64,000 nucleotides of DNA. Origin: Hyaloscypha bicolor E (Eukaryota; Ascomycota; Leotiomycetes; Helotiales; Hyaloscyphaceae). Where the stretch lies: positions 1,959,750 to 2,023,749 of the forward strand of contig NW_020194589.1 of NCBI RefSeq assembly GCF_002865645.1, in the 5' to 3' direction. Below are positions 16,351 to 29,900 of the stretch, piece by piece; within the stretch, counting starts at the first letter, position 1; every line of letters starts with the position of its first letter. The notes below the pieces were generated by a model, which made no database searches, was not told the DNA's origin, and saw nothing but the letters and a program-made list of their open reading frames with translations. The position numbers and the translations under genes are program-made.

Positions 16351-16479
16351 ATATTATTTATTTTATTTAATATTATTTATTTTATTTAATATTATTTATT
16401 TTATTTAATATTATTAATATTATTTATTTTATTTAATATTATTTATTTTATTTAATATTATTTATTTTATTTAATATTA
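16351..16479. repeat. 19-bp AT minisatellite
   Basis: Tandem copies of attatttattttatttaat, about six, with one interrupted copy in the middle. Pure A/T sequence inside the degraded retroelement fragment at about 14-18 kb. Confidence 0.85.
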
Positions 16480-16687
16480 TATTATTAATAATTAATAAAT
16501 TAAGGCTATATATAAGAAAATTAAGAAATATAAAAAAAATAAAAACTATTTTAATTAAATTTATTTCTAGTATTATATTTTTAAGAAAGAATTTAAAAAG
16601 CTTATATTTATTACTTTTATTAAATATATATTTCTTTATAAATATAAGTAATATTTTATAAAAACTAAAGATCTTTTAGCTATTAAA

Positions 16688-16729
16688 TATTATAATTATA
16701 ATAAATTCGGCTATTATATTAAATATTAT
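16688..16729 (+). pseudogene. Relic of a retrotransposon Gag zinc knuckle
   Basis: Read on the + strand the bases give YYNYNKFGYYIKYY. This has exactly the spacing of a CCHC zinc knuckle (C-x2-C-x4-H-x4-C) if each metal-binding Cys and His is replaced by Tyr, which is what G-to-A and C-to-T transitions make of TGT/TGC and CAT/CAC codons. It marks a separate Gag fragment outside elements A and B. Confidence 0.6.
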
Positions 16730-17986
16730 CTAATTAAATATAATAAGAAAACTAAAATAGTTTTTTCTAGAATTAAATTAAATTTAGTTTCTATTTTATT
16801 AAAGTATTTAATTTCTGTTTTAATAAAATATTTAGAGAATTTAGATTTTAATTTTAATATAAAACCGAAAAACGAATACTTTTAAAAAAAAGTTTTTATT
16901 TTAAGAACTTATAATATAAATTTAATTTATCTAATAAAAGAAAATATTCTTATAATATTCTATATTATTAATATAAATAAATTAGAAATTAAGTTTTTTT
17001 CTCTTATTAATACTAGAATAAATAATTATATTTTTATTAATATAAAGCTTATTTAGTTTATAAAATAAATCTTTTTTTAATTTTATATTATATATAGTTT
17101 TAATAAAAAGCTAGCTAAATTTATTAAAAAATATATAAAAGTTTTATTTTTAATTAATAAATAATATATTTATAATTATTCTAAATCTTAAAAATTATAA
17201 TATTATTTTTAATAAAAAATAAGCCTAAATTTATATAATTTAGTTATATTATTAATATTTCTTAATAATAGCTAAAGAAGTAATTTAATAAAAAGTATTA
17301 AAAAATACTAATTAATAAAATATTATTATAAGCTATTTTTAAAACTCTATTATTCTTAAATTATTTTTCTTTTTTTAGATTAATTAAAAAAATATTATAT
17401 AATATTATTAAAAAAAAGCTTTTATAGCCTAATTAAAATATAATTCTTAAGTAAAAGCTAAAAAAGTAAAAAGTAATCTTTAATAAAAAGCAAATATTAG
17501 ATTTAGTTATTTTTATTTTTATAATATTTAATTATATAATTAAAAAAAATATTATTAGTTATATTTCTATTTATAAGATTAATAAAGAATTTAAAATTCG
17601 GGGAAAAAAGCTATTTCTGGCTTAAAGAATTAATAATTAGAAAAAATAAAGCTTTAGTAATTTTAAAAAATATTTTTTTATTTTTTTTAAAGAAAAATCT
17701 AATATTTTTTTTTTATAAATTATATAATTATAAGATTTAGATTAAAGACTTAAAAGAAACTAAAAGTATTAAATATTAACTTTTCTAATAATAGTTTATT
17801 TAAAAGCTTCTAGAAATCAAATATTTCTTAGAAAATAATTTAGCTAAAAGCTTTATTAAAACTAATTAAGCTTCTTTTACTTTACTAATTCTTTTTATAA
17901 AATAAATAAATAGAGATTTATATTTAAAAGAATTAATATTTTTATTTATTTATTAATAAAACCTTAAATTAATTATTTAAAGCCAA

Positions 17987-18297
17987 AATATAATAAATAT
18001 ATATAATAATATATAGATAAATATTAGATATTATAGATCTAGTTCTCTATTTTAAATAAAGCTTATAATTAGAATTATATAAATTATATAGAATTATATT
18101 TCCTAGTTAAGTAAAAGACTTTATATTTTTAACTAAATACTAGAGAATATATAAAAAGATATTTCTAGCTTTAGAAAAGAATATTAATTAGTCTTTTATT
18201 AGAATTAATTCTTGGAATTAATTATCTTTACAAGTATTATTCTATAGCTTATTTATTTTAATTATTTATATATTATTCTACTATTATATATCTTATA
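17987..18297. repeat. Left LTR of element B
   Basis: Aligns to 24,391-24,701 without obvious length change. Shared blocks include ataaagcttataattagaat, atttcctagtt and attagtcttttattagaatt. Differences are mostly transitions. Confidence 0.85.
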
Positions 18298-21200
18298 TTC
18301 TAATTAATCTAACTTTCGGGAAATAGTTTATTATAAAGTAATTAAGTTATTAATAAATAAAACCATTAATAGCTAGAATATTAACTAGAAAAAGTGCTTT
18401 TATTATTATTAGAGTAATCTAGTTAAATATCTAGAAAAGTATTTAGTTAGATATTCTTTATATTACCTAATTAAAAAAGGAAATAGAACTCAAAAACTCT
18501 TAGAACTAGCTAGTAAAATAATAATAATAGAGAAATTAGTAGTAATTTACTATTATATTACTAAGTTAGAAGCAGAAATATAATAGAAAGAGAATCTAGA
18601 AAAGCTAAAAGCTTAGATCTATTATTTTAAAAATATTTAAATATCTAATATAGAACTTATTATATTCCCGGTAGTATTCTTGATTTAAAGAACTCTAAAA
18701 ACCCGAGAACTATTTATTTATAAAAGAAAGAGTATTAAGAAAGCCTAGAATTTCTTTTACTAGGCAAAATTAAAATAATATAAAAATAATAGAATTATCT
18801 AGGCTACTAATATAATAAAAGTTATATATTATATTTTATATTTTAAGAATATAGCCAGGAATATTCAGAAATATAAGAAATAATTAGTAGATATTAATAT
18901 TACGAATTAGGAGACTTTTATTAAGTTTATAAAGAATTCTATTTTAGATCCAGAAAACCGTAATAATAATACTTTTATTAAGTTTAAGAATATTAAATAA
19001 TAGCTAGACTAGAATATTTAAAGCTTTATATTTTATTTAAATAGCTTATTAGATAACTTAGGATATACGAATTTATTATAAGAATAAAATAACTTATTTA
19101 ATAGTTTAAGATAAGAGATTTAAAACGAGATTAATTATTAAGGAAATATTCTATAAAAAAGAAAGAAGCTTATTTTTATAGCTATAAGAGTTAAAAATAA
19201 TTTAAATTTATTTATTTAATAGAAATATAATAATAAGCTAATAAAATAGTAAAAGAAAGGAAATAGAAAAAAATAAAAAGAAAAGAATAAAATAAAATAA
19301 AAAAGAAATATATTTCTATTATAAGATTTATAAAACCGAAATAATAAAAGTATAATAATAAAATCTAATATAGTATTTATATTAGAATTTATAAAACCGG
19401 ATATAATTTATTTTATTTATTAGAAAAAGAATTATTTTATTATTTACCTAAATCGGAAAAAACCGACTTATTATAATTATAATAAGTCTGGCTATAAAAT
19501 ATATAAATATTTAAAACTAAAGAAGCCGAGAAATAAATATATTTTATAATAGTTATATTTATTTATATTATAGAAAATAAAGCTCCTAAATCGAGAATAA
19601 TAATTAAAATAAAATTAAAAATTAATTAATTCGAGTATAGAAGCTAATTATATAAAAAGAAAATTAGTTTTAGATATAAATATTTTATTAATATTAAAAG
19701 TAATTCCCTTAATCTTATTAGAAAAAAGAAAAATCTATTTATATAAAGATTATATTCTTGGAATTATTACTAAAAATATACTAGAGAACTAAAAAAAGAC
19801 TAATATATATTTTATATTATATAATTTCAATCTGAATTATATTAATATAATATTTAAATTCTTATAATTTTACTAGGTTAATTCTCTAATTTCTTTTAGA
19901 AAAATAATATAGAAATATTAGATTTAATTATAGAAAATTAAAATTCTAAATACTAGAAAGTTTACTAAAATAATAAAATATAAAATATATATTTTTCTAT
20001 TAATTACTTATTTTATAATAAATAACTAAAGAATTATTATTATTATTATAAATAAAATAGTTATATTTTCTAAAAAGTATTAGAACTTTTTTTAAATATT
20101 CTCTATAAAAGCTATAAATATACTATTTAACTATTATATAATAAAGTATTATATAAATCTAGAACTAGGGTTCTAATTACTATATAATTCTATATATATT
20201 TTATTAGAAAAAGAATTTAAAATTCTTTAGAAATATTTTAATACTAGTTTAAAAAAGAAATAGATTTATTATTTTAATTATATTTATTCTAAAAAAAGAA
20301 AAAAACCTATATTTATATATTAATTACCGGAATCTAAATAGAATTATTATTAAAAACCAAATACTATTACTATTTATTAGTAAAAATAAAAATATATATA
20401 AAGCTAGATTTAAAAAATACTTATTATTAATTATAAATATAAGAAAATAAAAAATAAAAAATAAAAAATTAAATATATTATAAATATTTTAAATATTATA
20501 TTATATTTTTTAAACTATTTAATATTCTAGTAATATTTTAGATATATATTAATTATATACTAATAGGCTTTATAAATATTATTTATATAATTTATTTAAA
20601 TAATATTTTAATTTATTTAAAGAATCTAGAATAATATATAATAATAGTCTAATATATATTCGAGTAATTATAATAATACTAGCTTTTTATAAACTTAATA
20701 AAATATTAAAAAAATATTAAAAAAATAAAGTTTCTAGAATTTATAATTAGCCCAAATAATATAAAAATAGAAGCTAGCCGGATTATAATTATTAGGAAAT
20801 AGCCGGCTTTAAAAAATAATATCTAAAAAGTTTAAATATTTCTGAATTTTATTAATTTTTATTAAAGATTTATTTCTAAATATTTCTAAATAATAAAAGA
20901 ATTTATTAATTTATTAAAAACTAGTAAAAACCCATAATATTATTTTAGCTAAATAAATAAGGCAAATAAGACTTTTAGGAAATTATAAATTATATTTATA
21001 ATAATACTAATTTTTATTATTTTAATCTAGCCTTAAAAATTTATATAAAAATAAATATTTTAGGATTTATAATTATAGATATAATTTCCTAGTTCTTTAA
21101 TAAAAAAATAGAAGCCAAATAGTATTTTATTATTTTCTATTTAAAGAAAATAACTATAATTAAAAGTAAATATAAAATATATAATTCTAAACTTTTAGTT

Positions 21201-24200
21201 ATTATTTTAATATTTTATATTTAATAATATTACCTAATATATATCTAATATATTATTATTATTAAAATAAATTATAATAACTTGAAATATTTTATAACTA
21301 AAAGAAAACTAAATAATTAATAAATAAATTAAATAAAAGAGCTAGCTATTTTCGACTTTATTTTAAAATATTAACTAAAATATAATAATTCTACTAATAA
21401 ACTATTAAAAGGCCAGATTTTATAGCAAATATAAATAAAAATACTTTACTATTTATATTTTATAATAAGCTATAGAATATAGAATAAAAAGTCCTATAAA
21501 TAGTAGTAATAAAATTTTATATTATTCTTATAATATTATAATATAAAACCTAAAAAAAAGAAAATAAATACTTTTTAATTAGTAAAATATTAAGGAATTC
21601 CGAAAAAAAAGTTTATTTTAATAATATAATAATACTAGAAATACTATTATTTAAGTTTATTATTAATATAATTAGTTATAAATAATATATATTACGAATT
21701 CTAGCTATATAAATAGCTAGATTCGAAATAATATATAAGAAAAGTAAAGAAATATTACTTAAACTATTATTATAATATTAATAGTTTAATTTATTAATAT
21801 AATATTAGTAATATAAATAGTTTTTAAAAAAGAGCTTTATTAGAGCTATTAAAACTTAAAAACTTAATATATCTAGATTATTAAAATATTGAAATACTAT
21901 TTATATATTAAATAAGTCGGCTTTTAAAAAAGAATTACTATAAGCTAATTATAATAATTCTATAAATAAGTATTTTAGTATTAGTAAAATACTAGAAATT
22001 TTCTAAAAAAAGTATTTCTAGTAAAATATAAAAAAGAATATAAAAGATTATATTAGAACTTATTTTATATATTAATAAACCAAAAAAAAGTATTTATTAT
22101 ATAATATATTTAGTTTATTTCTCTTTTTCTTTAAGTTATAATAAGAAATTATTATAGACTTTATTATAGAACTATTTTCTTTTAGGTTTTATAATAAAAT
22201 ATATAATTCTATATTTATTATTATTAATAAATATATAAAAATAATATAATATATTCCAATTATTAAAGAGATCACGACTCTTAAATTAATAAAGATTTAA
22301 TAATAGCTAAATATAGTATTTTATTTATAAATAAATAAATAAAGAATCTAAATTAAACTCTAGAATAGTATTTAAGATACTATATTAGTTATTAATAAAA
22401 TAACTAGATAATAAAGCTTATTTTTATAGAATTTATATATAATAATTTCATATATTTAATAATAGAAATTTCTTTATTTTATATATTATACGAATTTTAT
22501 TCTAGTATTAAACTATATATTAAGAATAATATTTTAGAAAAAGAAATACTAGTAATATAGAAAAGAATATAAAGAATATAAATAAAATAGAAAATATTAG
22601 ATAAATAATAATAAAAAATAATAGATATATAGAAAAAGTATTATAATAAAAAATATATTAATAAGAAGTTTAATATATTTAATAACTATAATTTAATATA
22701 AAACTAGTAAATAAATATCTTGGTTTCTTTAAAGTTCTAGAAATTATAGAAATATATAAATAGATATATTACTTGAAATTATTATTATTATATTAGATTT
22801 ATAATATTTTTTATATTTCTTTTTTAGAACTATAATATCCGCAAGCTAGTATTATAATAAAACTAGAACTAGTTAAGATTAAAGGCAAAAAAAAAATCGA
22901 GATAGAATTTATTATAGTTTATAAAAAAGATAAAAAAGAAAAGAAATATCTTATTTATTAAAAAAGCTATTTATTAATAAATAATATATGGAAACTACTA
23001 AATAATCTAGAAAATATAACTTAAGAATTATAAAAATACTTAAAAAAAAGTAATATTATAATACTATTAGCTAAATAGAAATATAAAAAATAAATACTTT
23101 TATTAGAAAACTATTAAAAACTATATATTTATTCTTGAAAAAGCTATATAAAAATTATTAAAAACTTTAAAAACTTTAATTTCTATATTTTATAAATATT
23201 TTATTTTTATAATTACTTTTTATTATTCTTATTAGAATTCTCTCGAGAAATAAATAATAAATAAATCTAAAAAGCTATTAGCTATTAGTAAGAAATAAAA
23301 AAGAAATAAGTTTATTTAATATTAAAAAATATTAATTATACTTTTAAAAGTACTTTATATTTATATTCAACTAGTAAAAATTACTTAACTTATTTCTTAA
23401 ATTATTAGAAGAATCTATTAGTCTCGAATAATAGCTTTTTTTTTAAAATAAAAGTTAGGAAAAATACTTATATATATTAATAGTTTAAAAAAAGTAGTTT
23501 AATTATATTATATATATTTAAGAAACCTTAAATAATATTAGAATAAGAAATAAAAAAAGAAATTTATAACTTATAAAATTATATTTCTTATTCTTAGAAT
23601 AATAATAATTATATATTAAGTAATTATTACTTTTAATATAAATAAAGTTAGAAAACTTAGTAATATTCTTGAAATATTAAAAATAATAAAAGCAAATTAA
23701 GAATATAAAAATATTAGCCAAATAAATAATAATAAACTAATAAGTATTAAGAGAAGTATTTATTTTAATAAATAAAAAAGTAAAAAGAGAAATTAGAAAA
23801 AAGCTTAAATAAAAATTAAAGAAATTTAAAAAAGCTTAAAAAAGGCTTAAAGAAAAAAGATAAGAGATAAGAAAAAGCTAGATATAGTATTATAGTTAAG
23901 AAAAAGAAAGATTAATTAATAGAAAAAAGAAAGCCTTTTTATAATATTCTTTTTTTAAATAGTAATTATAAATTTAGAACTAGCTTTATATTAGAAATAT
24001 TTAGAAAATTCTAAAAAAGAAATTTATAAATAAATTAGAAGATTAGATTAACTTTTTTAAGCTTTTAGGCCTATAAAGTAATTATTTATTTATAAATAAA
24101 GGCTAAGTTAAAATTTATAAACTAATTAGAAAACCAAAAAAGCTTTATATCTAATAATATATATTATATTTATATTACTTTTATAAAAAGAAATTATTAG

Positions 24201-24390
24201 AAATAATTTATGAATTAACTAGATAAAATTAGTAAACTATATTCTTAATTCTATTATCTAGTATAATAATAGGGTAATTATAGGAAGTTTTTAGGAAAAA
24301 CTAATAGCCGGGAAAGTTTTAGAGAATTATTTATAAAACTATTTATAGTTTTCTCAGGCCTTTTAAAAACAAGAGCCTAGAAAGAAAATT

Positions 24391-24701
24391 AATATAATAA
24401 ATATATATAATAATATATAAATAGATATTAGATATTATAAATCTAATTTCTTATTTTAAATAAAGCTTATAATTAGAATTATATAAATTATATGAAATTA
24501 TATTTCCTAGTTAAATAAAGAACTTTATATATTTAGCTAAATACTAGGAAATATATAAAGAGATATTTCTAGCTTTAGAAAGAGGTATTAATTAGTCTTT
24601 TATTAGAATTAATTCTTGAAATTAGTTATATTTATAAGTATTACTTTATAGTTTACTTATTTTAATTATTTATATATTATTTTATTATTATATGCCTTAT
24701 A
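24391..24701. repeat. Right LTR of element B
   Basis: Direct repeat of 17,987-18,297, of equal length, which supports the chosen ends. A third, inverted copy is at about 34,530-34,835, and a more diverged relative lies near 14,040-14,240. Confidence 0.85.
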
Positions 24702-24759
24702 TAAGATTTATATTAAATTAGATATTTATTAAGCTTTTTATTATATAGCTATAGATTCG

Positions 24760-25720
24760 AACTTTTAAAAATTAATAATATTTTATATTTATTATAAAGT
24801 ATATAAATATAATATTTTTTAAAAAGTTTTTATAAATAGTCTAATTATATATTAATATAATATAAATAATTTTTTATATAATATATTTTAATAATATTTT
24901 TATTTATTTAAAGAATCTAATAAAATATAAATAATATATATAAAAAGTACTAAATTATTTATATTTTACTAGCTTTTAAATAAATATTTAAAAAAAATCG
25001 GAATTTAAAGTTATATATATATAAAGTATTTAGACTTTATTATTTTTATATTTAATATTAAAAAAATTTCTAATAAAATTAAAATAATATATAATTAATA
25101 ATTTCTAAAAAAAAAAAAAAATATATAGTATTTTCTCGGCTTTTATAACTTCTATAAATACTTTATTAGAAAATATAAATAAATTACTAGATTTTTTATT
25201 TTATTTATAAAAATAATTTTTTTTTAAATAATTCAAATAATATTAAAAGGCTTTTAATTATTTAAAAGAAACTATAATTTCTATTCTAGTTTTATAATAT
25301 TATAATTTAGATTTCTTTATAATAATAGAAATAATTACTAGCTTATTTTCTTAATAAAACCCAGAAATAAGCCTTTAATATTTTATAATTTACTTTTTTA
25401 AAACTATATTTTTAATAGAGCTTAATTATAATATATATAATAAGAAAATATTTACTATTATATAAATATTAAAGAAATAAAAAATAAAGCTAAGGCTTTT
25501 AAAATATTTCTTTTAAGATTTATTCTAATTATTATATTTTAGAATACTTTATAATTATTAAAAAGCTCTTTTTTTAATAAACTAAATAAATTAAACTTTT
25601 ATTATATTATTATAAAAATAAAAATAAAATAAATATTTAGAATTAGATTAAAAAAAGCTATAAATTTAAATACTTTTTTTTATAGAAATAAGATTAATTT
25701 AGAAATTATTTATTATTTAT
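24760..25720 (+). pseudogene. Truncated Ty3/gypsy reverse transcriptase / RNase H relic
   Basis: Directly after element B the + strand gives a second, independent reverse-transcriptase pattern. A YLDFIIFI-like block lies near 25,030, and YFLGFYNFYKYFIRKY near 25,130 corresponds to the conserved FLGFxNFYRRFI connection motif. RNase H-like hydrophobic segments follow. There are many stops and no LTR of its own was found, so it is a fragment into or beside which other elements inserted. Confidence 0.6.
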
Positions 25721-25971
25721 AACTTATAATAATATTTTATAATATTAGTTTATTTAATTCGAAATCTAATTCTAAAAATCAAATATATATTAAAAACTTT
25801 CTAGAAAAATATATTTCTATTAGAAATATAATTTTCTTAAAAAAAAAGTATTTTTTAAAAGCTTTATTAATAGCTTCTATTATTATTATTTTTATAAAAA
25901 TATTATTAGAAGCTTCTATTAAATATAATAGCTTATAATTAATAAATAAAATTTTATAAATTAATTATATA

Positions 25972-26146
25972 TTACTAAATTTAAAAAGCTATATATAATA
26001 GTTTAAGCTAAAAATAATATTTAAATATTATAAAATAGCTTTCTTTTATATTATAAAATACTTTATATAAAAAAAAAGCTATTTTATAATATTTAGATAT
26101 TACTTTTAGTTTAAACTATTATATATAACTTTTCCAGATTTAGTAA
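25972..26146. mobile_element. Fold-back (inverted-repeat) element, about 175 bp
   Basis: The left arm (25,972-26,040, beginning ttactaaatttaaaaagct) is the imperfect reverse complement of the right arm (about 26,078-26,146, ending ttccagatttagtaa). The arms are about 69 bp and the loop about 37 bp. The termini are flanked by tata/atata. This is the form of a fold-back MITE; no coding capacity. Confidence 0.65.
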
Positions 26147-26606
26147 TATATAAAGCTTTATTAGTTATTTAAGAAATAATATTATTAGCTATTTATAAAT
26201 AAGAATATTAATTAATATTATAATAATTATTATATTTATAAGAAATTATATATACTAAGAAATAAAAAGCCTTATTTACTTTATTTTCTTTTAATTCTTA
26301 ATTATTTCTAGTAATATATTATTATAAACTTTAAAAGCTATTTAGAAAATAAAATAGGCTATAATATAATTATTATATTTATAATTTCTATATAAGATAT
26401 AATTATAATTAAATAATTAATTCTTCTATTTTTATTTTATATAATATATTAAATAAATATTTTAGAAATAATTATATTAGATTAGAAACCCTAATTTATA
26501 TTTAATTTTTAAAATAAATTCTATATAAGAATTAATATTAAACTTAAGCTTTTAATAACTAATTATTTTTTAAATAAATAAATAAATAGAAATTATTAAT
26601 TATTAC

Positions 26607-26903
26607 TTATAATATATATAGGATTATATATAACTTAAGAATATATAACGAACCTCGGATATTACAGGTATTAATTAGGGAAATTAGAGGCCCTTTGATT
26701 TTATAACTAACTACTATTTATATTATAAGTATTAGGCTTATAAATTACTAATTATATATATGTTATTAGGGCCTCCTATTTAGAAAGGGCTTCCCTAGAC
26801 CTTATAGGAGAAATAGAGATTAGTTCTATACTAAATTTAATACTATAGTTTTATAACTTACTAATTTATTCTATTATTTTATTACTTACTAATAAATACC
26901 TTA
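26607..26903 (+). repeat. 5' LTR of element C
   Basis: 297 bp, same length as 34,140-34,436, with shared blocks such as gggaaattagaggccctttga and ttagggcctcctatttaga. The last bases read tta where the 3' LTR ends tca, consistent with one C-to-T change of the terminal CA. Confidence 0.9.
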
Positions 26904-29900
26904 TAAGCTAATCTCTCTATTCTTAAAGAAAGTAGTTTAATAAGTAATTATGTCTCGAAATCTGCGAAATATATAATCTTTTACTAAAGCTATTCCTATA
27001 AAAGAAGTCGACTAGATTAATCCTAATACGAGTAATAATAAAGGCTCGTCTAATACTTTTAATAGGGCTTCTTAGGAGCCTCTGAGAGCTAGTAATAATA
27101 ACAGAAATAATCCCGGTAATAATTAAGATACTAAGATTAATACCCGAATTACTATTACCTAAGCTATAGAATAAGGCTTATATACTAAAGTCAAAGTACT
27201 CTAATAAAAGTAAGAATTAGTAAATATAATTAATTAATATATCCTATAATTAAAATAATATAAGAATACTTTTAGGAATATCTTATAGTTTATTATATCT
27301 TATAGAAACTTTATTTATAAGTTTACTTTATTTTCTTTAGTAATTCTTACTAGAGAACTTCCTAAAATAAAGTTAGAATTTACTTCTTTTTCTAATATAA
27401 TAAGCTTTAAAAGTAATCTTAATACTATTTATTAGGAGCTATTATATAATATCCTAAAGATATATTTAGATTAAAAGAAGCTTCTTAAGATCTAGATACC
27501 TGACTTATATTATAGAAAGTCTTTTAAGAAATAGAGAATATTTATATTTTCCTGAAAAGTAATCTTTAGGACTTAATTTTAAACTTATAATAAATACTTT
27601 TCTAGAATTAACTCTATTATAAATGCCTTTAGAAATAAATCTTATAATACTTGAGAGGCTATAATAAAGTAAAGCCTACTATTATATAAGGTTTATTAGG
27701 AGTAATTTAAGGCCTATTTAACTAATATATTCTAAGTACCTTAAACCTATTAATAAGATGCCTTTAAGGAATTCCGAGATCTTTATTAGAAAAATAGTAA
27801 AATAATTACTAAATTATATACTCGGATAATTAGTCTCGAAATTAACTAGAACTTATGCCCTAAAAGGAACCGGGTCCGGATTCTTAATATTACTTTATTT
27901 AATTATAAGATTTATTAGATATTTATATCTATTTTCTTAGGAAGTAAAATAGTATCTATTTCCGAATAGCTTAAGAAAACTCAGAAAGTAAAGTATATTA
28001 CTTATTCTAAATTAAGAAAAGTAAAAATAGGGAAGTCTAGTAAGAATAACTCTGCCTCTAAAGACTTTAGCTTAGTAAATTCTAATTTATAAGGCTATTA
28101 AAAAAAAAGAATAAGTTCCGAAGATTATATAAGAAATCCTTAGGTAGTACTTTAGCTCTTTTAAGGCCTTAATAAAGTACTAGTTTTACTTTAGATATGA
28201 TTTATTAGACTTATAAATAGAAAGAATATTTCTCAGGAAATATAAAATATTCTAAGTATACTAAATAGGCTTAATAGAACCCTAATAAGGCTAAAACTAT
28301 AGAAAAGTTAAGGTATTTATAAAAGTAAATTAATACTATAATTATAGAGAAATACTTTAGAAAAGACCTTTCTAAGAAATAGGGAAAAGAAAAGGCCAAA
28401 TCTTAAATATTAATAATTTTAGCTATAATAAAAAAGATATATTACTTTATATAATTATTTAAATAAGATTAATATAGCTAGAAATAAGTATCTTAGAAAT
28501 ATATAATAGACTTAGTAATACCGGATTAGATTATAACTTCTTTAATAATAATTAGGCTTAAAGCTAGGGCTTTATTACCTTAGCTAAATATAACCAAGAA
28601 TTTATAACCTTTTATAAGAACTAATTTAAGGTCTATTAAGCCTATAATTTTAAGGTATTTATTATAAATAATTATAATAAAATATATTTTTTTAAGCTCC
28701 GGTTCTATAAATATAAGAATATTAGTTCTTATAGCCTTATTTTTAGTATAGAATTTTATAAAGTAATTCTTATATAATATATAAACTATATTAAGAAATA
28801 ATAAATATATATACTTATATGGCCTAATAATATTAAAATTCTAATACTAAAAGAATTTAGTAAAAAGCTTAACTAGTACCCTAAGCTAATATCTTAAGTC
28901 TTATTCTTAACTAAAAGCAAATATAACTATTCTAGATAATAGGCTTTATATATTTATAATAATTATTAGGTCTCTATTTTATTATATAGTTCTAATAATA
29001 CTAAATAAGAGTTTTTAATATAATAAATTAATATCCTCTAGAAAAAGGCCTTAGAAATACTTATTTATCTCCGGAATAATAAATATAAAGACTTTTTAGA
29101 AGTTTTTAATTCTAATAAAGCTTCGAAACTTCCTAATTTTAATAGTATTAAATACTTTATTAATATAAATAGTATAGTCCCGTATAGGCCTTTATATAAT
29201 CTATTAGAGACCTAACTAGAAGTATTATATTTATATTTATAAGATATACTTTATAAATATTAGATAAGGCCTAGTAAAAGCCTAATAAGAATACTTATTC
29301 TTTTTATTTCTAAGAAAAATAAAGAATTATATTTTTATATTAATTATTATAAACTTAATTAAATTATAATTAAGAATTAATATCTGCTTTCTTTTATTAA
29401 TAAGACTCTTAACTAGCTTTAAGAAGCTAAGATTTTTATAAAGCTAGATTTCAAGAATATATATTATTAGGTAAGAATTTATAAAAAATATAAATAGAAG
29501 ACGGCTTTTAGGACCTATTATAGCTATTTTAAATATCTTATAATACTTTTTAAGCTAGCTAATATACTAGCTATATTTTAAGTATATATTAATACTATAT
29601 TTATAGGGCTCTTAAATTATTTTATAGTTATTTATTTAGATAATATCCTTATTTATTCCCGAAATAAGAATAAATACTATAATTATATTTACTAGGTACT
29701 TACTAGGCTATATAAAAATAACCTATTTTATAAACTTAATAAATGCGAGTTTAATATTAAGGAAATCGAATTTTTGGGCTTCTTTATTAAAATAGAAAGT
29801 ATTTATATAGATCCTAAATAGGGTTATAATATTATTAAATAGCCAGAACTAGAATTATTTTATAATATTTAAGTATTTCTTAGATTTCCTAATTTTTATT

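Larger units (their letters stand above)
17987..24701. mobile_element. LTR retrotransposon B (Ty3/gypsy), RIP-degraded
   Basis: Two 311-bp direct repeats bound a 6.7-kb element oriented along the + strand. A Gag zinc-knuckle relic lies at about 19,469-19,510 (YYNYNKSGYKIYKY, Cys/His turned to Tyr). Reverse transcriptase follows: KLDLKNTYY near 20,400, then a FIISPNNIKIE-like block near 20,740 and an IFLNFINFY-like block near 20,845. The order Gag, RT, downstream pol is that of Ty3/gypsy. Every domain carries stops. A purine-rich run (gaaagaaaattaa) precedes the right LTR. Confidence 0.8.
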
